Of a stretch of DNA of 64,000 bases, positions 8,585 through 16,254 are shown in pieces. Each line of letters starts with the position of its first letter. Within the stretch, counting starts at the first letter, position 1. Origin of the DNA: Frigoribacterium sp. Leaf263 (GTDB taxonomy: Bacteria; Actinomycetota; Actinomycetes; Actinomycetales; Microbacteriaceae); NCBI RefSeq assembly GCF_001422285.1, contig NZ_LMMO01000003.1:570894-634893 (forward strand), in the 5' to 3' direction. The position numbers were made by a program, and so were the translations under genes. Under the pieces are notes generated by a model. The model did not search any database. It was given only the letters and a program-made list of their open reading frames with translations, and was not told the origin of the DNA.

Positions 8585-10353
8585 CGCGCTCCCTGCTGCG
8601 TGCGGCCCAGCCGTCGCTCCGTCGTTCGCTGCCCGGGGTCCTCCTCGGTGCGGTCAGCGCCGTGAGCGCCATCGCCCTGCTGGCGGCGTCGGCTCACCTC
8701 ATCACCCATGCGGCCGAGCAGCCGCCGATCCTCTTCCTCACCCTGTCGATGGTGGGGGTCAGGGCGTTCGCCCTCGCCCGGGCGTTCTTCCGGTACCTCG
8801 AGCGCCTCGCCAGCCACGACGCGGCGTTCCGACAGCTGGCGGTCGTGCGGACCGAGCTCTACCGGCGACTCGTGCGGATCGCTCCCGCCGGTCTCGGCAG
8901 GGTCGACCGCGGCGACCTGCTCTCGCGGATGGTCAGCGACGTCGACGCGCTGCAGGACCTCCCGCTGCGCGTGGTGCAGCCCCTCGTCGTGTCGGGAGCC
9001 GCGTCGGTCGCGTCGGTCGTCGGAGTCGCCTTCTTCTCACCTCGGGCCGCGCTCGTGCTCGCCGTCGGCCTCGTGGTGGCCTTCGTCGTCGGGTGCCTCA
9101 GCGCCGACGTCCTCGCCCGCCGCAGCGAGCAGGCCCTGGCCGACCGCCGGGGGGCTCTCGGAGGCGCGGTCCTCGACACCCTGCAGAACCTCGACGTGCT
9201 GGTCGCCTTCGACGCCGTCGACGGGCAGCTCGACCGGGTCGCCCGCCTCGACGACGACCTCCGTGCCGCCGCCCGTCGACGGGCGACGTCGACCGGAGTC
9301 GTGGCGGCGCTCGTCTCGCTCCTGTCGGGGGCGACCGTCTGGGCGACCGTGCTCGCAGCGGCCCCGTCGGTCGCTACGGGCGATCTCCCGGGTCCGGCCT
9401 TCGCGCTCGTCGCCCTGGTGCCCCTGGCGGTGTTCGAGGTCGTCGGCTCCGTCCCGACGGCCGTGCTCGCCTGGCGGCGGGTCCGGGCGAGCGCCGACCG
9501 CCTCGAGTCGGTCGTCCCGGCCGTCGCACCGCCCGAGGTCGTCGTCGACGCCGACACCGACGCGGATGCCGACGCGGATGCCGACGCGGACGCCGATGCC
9601 GACGCCGACGCGGGCCCAGGAGCCGGCGCCGACGTGGTCGACGTCGCCTCGGCCCGCCTCCCGCTGCCGCCGCCGGGCGGCTCGGCCGTGCGCCTCCGGG
9701 GGCTCTCGGCCTCCTGGCCCGGGTCGGCTCGCACGGCCCTCCGGTCCGTCGACCTCGACGTGCGGGTGGGGGAGCGCATCGTGATCGAGGGACCGAGCGG
9801 TGCGGGCAAGAGCACCCTGGCCGCCGTCCTGGCGAGGTTCCTCGCGTACGAGGGGCGGTACGAGGTGGGCGGTCGTGAGGCGTCCGATGTGCCTGCCGCG
9901 CGCGTGAGGGCCACGGTGGGCCTGCTCGAGCAGGAGCCGTACCTCTTCGACGAGTCCGTCCGTCAGAACCTCCTCTTCGCCCGCGACACGGCGTCGGACG
10001 ACGACCTCTGGAGCGTCCTCGAGAGGGTCGATCTCGCCGGGTGGGTGCGCACCCGCGGGGGCCTCGATGCCCGTCTCGGCGAGCGCGGCGCCCTCGTCTC
10101 GGGCGGTCAGGCGCAGCGGATCTCGGTGGCGCGAGCGCTGCTGCACGGGTTCCCGGTGCTCGTCCTCGACGAGCCGACGGCCGGACTCGACGCGGATCTC
10201 GCCGAGCGTCTGATCGCCGACGTGCTCACGACGGCTCGCCAGGACGGGACGACCGTGCTGCTCGTCTCGCACGTGCCCGTCGACGAGCGGCTGGTGACCC
10301 GACGCGTGCGGATCGAGGACGGTCGCGTGATCGACCCGACCCGCGCCTCCTAG
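8581..10353 (+). CDS. cydC: ABC exporter subunit CydC (cytochrome bd assembly)
   Basis: A 590-residue half-transporter partner of CydD. It has an N-terminal membrane domain (FFRYLERLASHDAAF is typical of CydC) and a C-terminal ATPase with Walker A GPSGAGKS near 403-410, signature VSGGQ near 505 and Walker B VLVLDEPTAGLD. Between them lies an acidic linker of alternating Asp-Ala (about residues 323-344), encoded by a degenerate repeat and unusual for the family. The start overlaps the cydD stop. The C-terminus ends TRAS-stop, encoded by a copy of the recurrent 14-mer GACCCGCGCCTCCT. Confidence 0.93.
   Translation: MTRSLLRAAQPSLRRSLPGVLLGAVSAVSAIALLAASAHLITHAAEQPPILFLTLSMVGVRAFALARAFFRYLERLASHDAAFRQLAVVRTELYRRLVRIAPAGLGRVDRGDLLSRMVSDVDALQDLPLRVVQPLVVSGAASVASVVGVAFFSPRAALVLAVGLVVAFVVGCLSADVLARRSEQALADRRGALGGAVLDTLQNLDVLVAFDAVDGQLDRVARLDDDLRAAARRRATSTGVVAALVSLLSGATVWATVLAAAPSVATGDLPGPAFALVALVPLAVFEVVGSVPTAVLAWRRVRASADRLESVVPAVAPPEVVVDADTDADADADADADADADADAGPGAGADVVDVASARLPLPPPGGSAVRLRGLSASWPGSARTALRSVDLDVRVGERIVIEGPSGAGKSTLAAVLARFLAYEGRYEVGGREASDVPAARVRATVGLLEQEPYLFDESVRQNLLFARDTASDDDLWSVLERVDLAGWVRTRGGLDARLGERGALVSGGQAQRISVARALLHGFPVLVLDEPTAGLDADLAERLIADVLTTARQDGTTVLLVSHVPVDERLVTRRVRIEDGRVIDPTRAS
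9547..9612 (+). repeat. Asp-Ala coding repeat in the cydC linker
   Basis: Units of the type GACGCGGATGCC are repeated, giving eleven Asp codons each followed by Ala or Thr. It keeps the reading frame and separates the membrane domain from the ATPase domain. Confidence 0.9.
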
Positions 10354-10364
10354 GCCCGGCCCGT

Positions 10365-10400
10365 CGGATCGGCGCGTCGGCCCACCGGATCGGCGCGTCG
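10365..10400. repeat. 15-bp direct repeat between convergent cydC and pabC
   Basis: CGGATCGGCGCGTCG occurs at 10365-10379 and 10386-10400, a 21-bp period, in the 84-bp spacer between the two convergent stops. No clear terminator hairpin with a T-run is visible there. Confidence 0.8.
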
Positions 10401-10437
10401 ACGTGCACCGGCGCGAGACCGGGACGCGGGGTCGCGC

Positions 10438-11289
10438 CTAGCCGGGCGGGAGCGGCCGGCGGAGCGCCTCGAGCCGGCTCCGCCAGAGGGCGAGCCGGCC
10501 GGGCTCTTCGGCGGGCGAGGGGCCGTCGACCCAGTCGGTGGCGATGCGCAGCCCGTGCAGGGCGCTCGTCGTCCAGATCTCGAAGCCGTCGAGCTCGTCG
10601 GGTCGGGCGTGCTCGTGCAGCACGTCGATCCCCATCACGGCCGCCAGCGTGGCCAGCGTGCGGACGGTCACCCCGGGCAGTCGCGGCAGGTCGTCGGCGG
10701 GCAGGCAGAGCGCGTCGCCGCGCCACCACACGATCGAGCTCCAGGCGCCGTCGATCACGTGGCCGTCGTCCGAGAGCACGACCGCCTCGTCGGCGCCGCG
10801 GAGTCGCGCCTCGTCGCGCACGCGTCCGAGGGCGTCGAGGTCGGGCCCCTTGACGAGAGGCAGCGTCCGCGGGTCGTGCGACGCGGTGGCGAGCACCACC
10901 GACGAGGAGGCCGGCGGCGCGGGCCGCAGCCGCAGCCGGAGCTCCGTCGAGGAGGCGCGGGTCGCGTCGGTCGCGGAGGCGGAGACGAGCTCGACCCGGG
11001 GGAACCAGCGGCCCGTCCACGGCAGCCGGGCGACCGCTGCAGCCCAGAACGCGTCGACGTCGGGGGAGTCGGCGGGGCCGGTGCCGCGCGCGGCCAGCTC
11101 GGCGGCCGCCGAGGCGGTGAAGCGGGCGCGGTGGACGTCGAGCGCCCGCACCCGGCCGTCGTCGACGAGCCACGAGTCGGCGACGGCGAGCTCGATGCGA
11201 CGGGGTGCGGTGCCGTCGGGGCCGAGGTCGTCGTCGGCGGCGGTCTCGAGGCGTCCGTCGTGCCACCGGAGGATCGTCGCCGTGCTCAT
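10438..11289 (-). CDS. pabC: class IV aminotransferase, probable aminodeoxychorismate lyase
   Basis: A 283-residue fold-type IV PLP enzyme. Lys147 in LPLVKGPDLDALG fits the PLP lysine, and the following ADEAVVLSDDGHVIDGAWSS matches the conserved dea-G-E-g-s/n region. Neighbourhood with pabB suggests it converts aminodeoxychorismate to p-aminobenzoate and pyruvate for folate synthesis. Branched-chain or D-amino-acid aminotransferase activity cannot be excluded from sequence alone. ATG at 11287-11289 is 12 bp from the divergent pabB start. TAGCCT on this strand ends 7 nt before it, so the mRNA is probably leaderless. Confidence 0.8.
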   Translation of the reverse strand: MSTATILRWHDGRLETAADDDLGPDGTAPRRIELAVADSWLVDDGRVRALDVHRARFTASAAAELAARGTGPADSPDVDAFWAAAVARLPWTGRWFPRVELVSASATDATRASSTELRLRLRPAPPASSSVVLATASHDPRTLPLVKGPDLDALGRVRDEARLRGADEAVVLSDDGHVIDGAWSSIVWWRGDALCLPADDLPRLPGVTVRTLATLAAVMGIDVLHEHARPDELDGFEIWTTSALHGLRIATDWVDGPSPAEEPGRLALWRSRLEALRRPLPPG

Positions 11290-11302
11290 AAACTCAAGGC
11301 TA
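11289..11302. promoter_or_regulatory. 12-bp divergent promoter of pabC and pabB
   Basis: On the plus strand TAAACT (11289-11294) ends 7 nt before the pabB ATG. On the minus strand TAGCCT (complement of 11297-11302) ends 7 nt before the pabC ATG. Each -10 overlaps one base of the opposite start codon, so both mRNAs are probably leaderless. Confidence 0.6.
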
Positions 11303-12708
11303 TGCGCCCTCCGGTGGTCCGTGCGCCGCTCGTGTGGCGCGACCCAGAACTCGTCGTCTCGTGCCTGGCCGCCGACGGCGACGTCGTCTGGATCGACGCC
11401 GGGGTCGGCGCCACGACCGGCCGGTCCGTCGTCGCGTGGGGCACGGCGGTCACCGCCCGGGCCTCCGACGGCGGTCTCGACGCGGCCTGGGACGCCCTCC
11501 GCGCCTCCTCGGCCGACCGGCGCGACGACGCGGATCCGCTGGGGTGGGCCGGCTGGCTCGGCTACGGCCTGGGTCTGCGCCTCCTCGAGCGCGACGGCGG
11601 ACTGCACGGGGCGTCCCCCCGGCACGACGACGGCGGCCCGCCCGATCTCGCGCTCCTGCGCACCGACCGCGCGCTCGTCTTCGATCACGCCCGGCGGACC
11701 GTCGAGGCCGTCAGCACGGCCGATCGCGCGTGGCTCGACGACGTCCGGGCGAGGTGGGACGATCTCGCGGCCGAGGAGGCGCGGCGCGCGATCGTCCCGC
11801 ACCGCGCCTCCTCGGCTCCTCCGCGCTGGGACCACGATGCGGCGGCCTACCTCGCCCTGGTGGCCCGCTGCCAGGCTGCGATCGCCGACGGCGAGGCGTA
11901 CGTGCTCTGCCCGACGACCCGGGTGACCGTGGAGGGGGTCGACGACGACCTGGCCCTGTACCGGAGGCTGCGGCGCGCCTCCGCGGCCCCGCAGGCGTCG
12001 TTCGTGCGGATCGGCGGCACGAGCGTGCTCGGCGCCTCGCCCGAGGCGTTCGTCGAGGTGACCCCCGGGGGCCGGGTCTCGTCGTCGCCGATCAAGGGCA
12101 CCCGCCCCCGCAGCACCGACGCCGCCGTCGACGCGGAGCTGGCGCACGACCTCGCCACGAGCGAGAAGGAGCGCGCCGAGAACCTCATGATCGTCGACCT
12201 CGTGCGCAACGACCTGACGCGGGTCTGCTCCGTCGGCAGCGTCGAGGTCGTCGAGCTCTTCGCCGTCCGCTCGTACCCGGCCGTCCACCAGCTCGTCAGC
12301 ACGGTGCGCGGGCGGCTGCGAGCCGGTGCCACCGGTCTCGACGCGGTCGCCTCGCTGTTCCCGGCGGGGTCGATGACCGGTGCGCCGAAGCGCCGAGCCG
12401 TCGAGCTGCTGTCCGCCTGGGAGGCGCGCCCCCGCGGGATCTACTCGGGCGCCGTCGGCCTCATCGGCCTCGACGGAGCCGTCTCGCTCGCGATGGTGAT
12501 CCGCTCCATCGTCGTCGAGACGGGCGGCGCCGACGGCGGGGCCCGTCACGAGGGCCCGGGGTGCGCGGGCTCGGTCCGCGTCGCCACCATCGGGGTCGGC
12601 GGCGGGGTCACCGAGTCGTCGGTCCCGCGCGACGAGTGGGACGAGGTCGGGGTGAAGGCGGCCGCCCTGCTGGCGGTGCTGGCGGACGACGCGACCCGCG
12701 CCTCCTGA
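11302..12708 (+). CDS. pabB: aminodeoxychorismate synthase component I
   Basis: A 468-residue chorismate-binding enzyme. The catalytic region contains PIKGTRPR, the ATSEKERAENLMIVDLVRND helix with Mg-binding acidic residues, and GAPKRRAVELL. The PIKGT Lys is the PabB hallmark that distinguishes it from anthranilate synthase TrpE. It aminates chorismate for folate synthesis, with glutamine amidotransferase PabA not in this window. ATG at 11302 lies 7 nt after a -10 hexamer. The C-terminus is TRAS-stop, encoded within an exact copy of the 14-mer (12693-12706). Confidence 0.9.
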   Translation: MRPPVVRAPLVWRDPELVVSCLAADGDVVWIDAGVGATTGRSVVAWGTAVTARASDGGLDAAWDALRASSADRRDDADPLGWAGWLGYGLGLRLLERDGGLHGASPRHDDGGPPDLALLRTDRALVFDHARRTVEAVSTADRAWLDDVRARWDDLAAEEARRAIVPHRASSAPPRWDHDAAAYLALVARCQAAIADGEAYVLCPTTRVTVEGVDDDLALYRRLRRASAAPQASFVRIGGTSVLGASPEAFVEVTPGGRVSSSPIKGTRPRSTDAAVDAELAHDLATSEKERAENLMIVDLVRNDLTRVCSVGSVEVVELFAVRSYPAVHQLVSTVRGRLRAGATGLDAVASLFPAGSMTGAPKRRAVELLSAWEARPRGIYSGAVGLIGLDGAVSLAMVIRSIVVETGGADGGARHEGPGCAGSVRVATIGVGGGVTESSVPRDEWDEVGVKAAALLAVLADDATRAS

Positions 12709-12844
12709 GTCCGGCGCCGCCCCCGGAGTCCGGTTCGGCGGACGACGGGCCCGTCATCTACGCTAGATCGTCGGGTCGCCGTGCCCGCACTCCGACGTGC
12801 CCCGCAGCCGGTTGCGTCCCTCCCCAGGAATGAATGAGAGTCCC

Positions 12845-15451
12845 GTGGCACACGAGCACGACAACACAGCCTCCGCCGACGAGTCCCCGCGCCCGCCCCG
12901 TCACGACGAGGAGCGCGAGTACGACGTCGCGCGGCTGCAGCGCAAGTGGCAGGCCGTGTGGGAGGAGGCGAAGCCGTTCGCCGTCGACCCCGACGACAAG
13001 CGCCCGCGCAAGTACATCCTCGACATGTTCCCGTACCCCTCGGGCGACCTGCACATGGGTCATGCCGAGGGCTACGCGCTCGGCGACGTCATCGCGCGCT
13101 ACTGGCGTCAGCAGGGCTTCAACGTGCTGCACCCGATCGGGTGGGACAGCTTCGGGCTCCCGGCCGAGAACGCGGCCATCAAGCGCGGCGTCGACCCCCG
13201 CGAATGGACCTACGCGAACATCGAGCAGCAGAAGCAGAGCATGAAGCTCTACGCGCCGTCGTTCGACTGGGATCGCGTGCTGCACACGAGCGACCCCGAG
13301 TACTACAAGTGGAACCAGTGGCTGTTCCTCAAGATGTACGAGAAGGGCCTGGCGTATCGGAAGGACAGCTGGGTCAACTGGGATCCGGTCGATCAGACCG
13401 TGCTGGCCAACGAGCAGGTGCTGGCCGACGGCACGAGCGAGCGCTCGGGCGCCGTCGTCGTCAAGAAGAAGCTGACGCAGTGGTACTTCAAGATCACCGA
13501 CTACGCCGACCGCCTGCTCGACGACCTCAACCAGCTCGAGGGCCGCTGGCCGTCGAAGGTGCTCAACATGCAGCGCAACTGGATCGGTCGCTCGGTCGGA
13601 GCCGACGTGCACTTCGAGATCGAGGGGCGTGACGAGCGGGTCACGGTCTTCACCACGCGACCCGACACCCTGTACGGCGCGACGTTCATGGTCGTCGCCC
13701 CCGATTCCGACCTCGCGGCCGAGCTCGTGGCCGACGCGACGGACGACGTGCGCGAGCGCTTCGCCGAGTACCTGACGGCGGTGCAGAAGTCGACCGAGAT
13801 CGAGCGCCAGTCGACCGACCGGCCGAAGACGGGCGTGCCCCTCGGGCGCGTCGCCGTCAATCCGCTGACCGGCGACCCGATGCCGGTCTGGGCCGCCGAC
13901 TACGTCCTCGCCGACTACGGTCACGGCGCCGTCATGGCCGTGCCCGCGCACGACCAGCGCGACCTCGACTTCGCCATCGAGTACGACCTGCCCGTGCGGG
14001 TCGTCGTCGACACCAACGCGGCCGTGACGGGCGTCATCCCGAAGCTCGAGCTCGACGCGGATGGTCAGGCGATCCTGCCCGACGACCTGCCCGAGCTGAA
14101 CCCGCGCGAGACGGGCGTCGCCCTCACCGGCGACGGCCGCCTGATGAACTCGGGTCAGCTCACCGGTCTCAGCAAGTCGAACGCGATCAAGCGCGTCATC
14201 GAGCTGCTCGAGGCCTCGGGCTCGGGCAAGGGCGCCAAGACGTACCGCCTGCGCGACTGGCTCATCTCCCGTCAGCGCTTCTGGGGCACCCCCATCCCGA
14301 TCGTGCACGGCGCCGACGGGACGGAGATCCCGGTGCCCGAAGACCAGCTGCCCGTGCTGCTGCCGCCCACCGAGGGCCTCGACCTCAAACCCAAGGGCAG
14401 CTCGCCGCTCGGCGCGGCCGTCGACTGGGTGAACGTGCCGAACCCGATCGACGGCACCCCGGCGAAGCGCGACGCCGACACGATGGACACCTTCGTCGAC
14501 AGCTCGTGGTACTTCCTGCGGTTCCTCAGCCCGAACGACGCCGAGCGCGCGTTCGACCCGTCCGTCGTGAACCGGTGGGCCCCGGTCGATCAGTACGTCG
14601 GCGGCGTCGAGCACGCGATCCTGCACCTGCTGTACGCGCGCTTCATCACGAAGGTGCTGTTCGACCTCGGTCACCTCGACTTCACCGAGCCCTTCAGCGC
14701 GCTGCTCAACCAGGGCATGGTCCTCCAGGACGGCGCGAAGATGAGCAAGAGCAAGGGCAACCTCGTCACGCTCTCCGAAGAGATCGAGAAGCACGGCGTC
14801 GACGCGATCCGCCTGACGATGGCCTTCGCCGGTCCTCCGGAGGACGACATCGACTGGGCCGACGTGTCGCCCGCCGGGTCCGCGAAGTTCCTCGCCCGGG
14901 CGTTCCGCCTGGCCGGCGAGGTCTCGAGCGCACCCGACGTCGTGTGGGCCGACGGCGACCAGGCCCTCCGCCGGGTCACCCACCGGTTCCTGGCCGAGGC
15001 CCCCGGCCTCACCGAGGCGTTCAAGTTCAACGTCGTCGTCGCCCGTCTGATGGAGCTCGTCAACGCGATCCGCAAGGTCGTCGACTCGGGTGCGGGCGCG
15101 GGCGACCCCGCCGTCCGCGAGGCCGTCGAGACGGTCACGCTGGGCCTGTCGCTCTTCGCGCCCTACACGGCGTCCGAGATGTGGGAGAAGCTCGGCTACG
15201 AGGGCGTCGCCGTCGCCACGCACGGCTGGCGGAAGGCCGACCCGACGCTGCTCGTCGAGACGAGCGTCACCGCCGTCGTGCAGGTCAACGGCAAGGTGCG
15301 CGACCGCCTCGAGGTCTCGCCCAAGATCGGCTCGGACGAGCTCGAGGCGCTGGCCCGCGCCTCCGTCGCCGTTCAGCGCTCGATCGGCGACAAGGAGATC
15401 GTGAACGTCATCGTGCGCGCGCCGCGTCTGGTGAACATCGCGGTGAAGTGA
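12845..15451 (+). CDS. leuS: leucyl-tRNA synthetase
   Basis: An 868-residue class Ia synthetase. The HIGH-type motif HMGH is near residue 71 and KMSKS at about 632-636, with the CP1 editing domain between ([20 protein letters not shown]) and an anticodon-binding C-terminal region. It charges tRNA-Leu. Start choice is uncertain: GTG 12845 gives MAHEHDN, common in relatives, while ATG 12830 is in frame with AGGA directly adjacent. I see no T-box-like leader upstream, only a TACGCT -10 candidate near 12759. Confidence 0.97.
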   Translation: MAHEHDNTASADESPRPPRHDEEREYDVARLQRKWQAVWEEAKPFAVDPDDKRPRKYILDMFPYPSGDLHMGHAEGYALGDVIARYWRQQGFNVLHPIGWDSFGLPAENAAIKRGVDPREWTYANIEQQKQSMKLYAPSFDWDRVLHTSDPEYYKWNQWLFLKMYEKGLAYRKDSWVNWDPVDQTVLANEQVLADGTSERSGAVVVKKKLTQWYFKITDYADRLLDDLNQLEGRWPSKVLNMQRNWIGRSVGADVHFEIEGRDERVTVFTTRPDTLYGATFMVVAPDSDLAAELVADATDDVRERFAEYLTAVQKSTEIERQSTDRPKTGVPLGRVAVNPLTGDPMPVWAADYVLADYGHGAVMAVPAHDQRDLDFAIEYDLPVRVVVDTNAAVTGVIPKLELDADGQAILPDDLPELNPRETGVALTGDGRLMNSGQLTGLSKSNAIKRVIELLEASGSGKGAKTYRLRDWLISRQRFWGTPIPIVHGADGTEIPVPEDQLPVLLPPTEGLDLKPKGSSPLGAAVDWVNVPNPIDGTPAKRDADTMDTFVDSSWYFLRFLSPNDAERAFDPSVVNRWAPVDQYVGGVEHAILHLLYARFITKVLFDLGHLDFTEPFSALLNQGMVLQDGAKMSKSKGNLVTLSEEIEKHGVDAIRLTMAFAGPPEDDIDWADVSPAGSAKFLARAFRLAGEVSSAPDVVWADGDQALRRVTHRFLAEAPGLTEAFKFNVVVARLMELVNAIRKVVDSGAGAGDPAVREAVETVTLGLSLFAPYTASEMWEKLGYEGVAVATHGWRKADPTLLVETSVTAVVQVNGKVRDRLEVSPKIGSDELEALARASVAVQRSIGDKEIVNVIVRAPRLVNIAVK

Positions 15452-15558
15452 TCCTCCGGGGGCGGATGCGTCCTCACCGTCCGCGACGGCCGCTCTGGTT
15501 TCCCCAGGGCGGCCGTCGTCGTCCGCGGGGGTCGTCGGGCGACTCGTAGCGTGCCGCC

Positions 15559-16254
15559 ATGACCGTCTCGTTCAGCAGCGCCCCCGACCCGTCGCGGGGT
15601 CCGCGCTGGCGCGTGGGGGTCGGCGCGGCCGTGGTGCTCGTGCTCGCGGCGCTCGTCGTCACCGTCGTCGTCTCCGCGCTCTCCACGGCAGGAGGCGCGG
15701 GGACGATCGCGGTCACGTCGCCTCCGTCGTCGGGCGCGTCCGACGCCGTGGCGGGCGGACCGGACGGCGCGCCGTCCGGCGGGGTGGAGGCCGCGGGCGG
15801 CGTCCTCTTCGTCCATGTGCACGGCGCGGTGGTCTCGCCGGGGCTCTACGAGCTGCCGGCCGGTTCGCGGGTGGTCGACGTCGTGGCCGCCGCGGGCGGC
15901 TTCGGCGACGGCGCCGATCAGGCCGGGGTGAACCTCGCCCGACCGGTCGTCGACGGCGAGCAGCTGCGGGTGCCCGCCGTGGGCGAGCCCGCCGCCGAGG
16001 CGGCCGAGGGGGGAGGGGCGGGCGGTGCCGCTGAACCGGCGTCCGGGGGTGCCGCCACCGGGGGTGCCGTCGATCTGAATCTCGCCGACGACGCCGCGCT
16101 GCAGAGCCTTCCGGGTGTCGGCCCGGCGACCGCCGGCGCGATCCTCGACTGGCGCGAGGAGAACGGCGTGTTCCGCTCGGTCGACGATCTGCTCGGCGTG
16201 CCCGGCATCGGCGAGAAGACCCTCGAGAGGCTCCGCCCGCTGGTGACGGTGTGA
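15559..16254 (+). CDS. comEA: competence protein ComEA (DNA-binding, membrane anchored)
   Basis: A 231-residue protein with one N-terminal transmembrane helix (about 20-43), an SLBB-type domain (VHVHGAVVSPGLYELPAGSR) and two C-terminal helix-hairpin-helix motifs (LPGVGPATAGAILDWR and VPGIGEKTLERL) that bind DNA backbone. It captures incoming double-stranded DNA at the outer face and hands it to ComEC. The stop overlaps the comEC GTG. TAGCGT (15547-15552) ends 6 nt before the ATG, so a leaderless mRNA is likely. No pilus genes are in the window. Confidence 0.92.
   Translation: MTVSFSSAPDPSRGPRWRVGVGAAVVLVLAALVVTVVVSALSTAGGAGTIAVTSPPSSGASDAVAGGPDGAPSGGVEAAGGVLFVHVHGAVVSPGLYELPAGSRVVDVVAAAGGFGDGADQAGVNLARPVVDGEQLRVPAVGEPAAEAAEGGGAGGAAEPASGGAATGGAVDLNLADDAALQSLPGVGPATAGAILDWREENGVFRSVDDLLGVPGIGEKTLERLRPLVTV

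Noticed and set aside
9547..9612. Frameshift or assembly error in the cydC Asp-Ala repeat
   Set aside because: The frame is kept and both flanking domains are complete.
12709..12844. T-box leader before leuS
   Set aside because: I found no T-box sequence or specifier loop; only about 90 nt separate the -10 candidate from the start.
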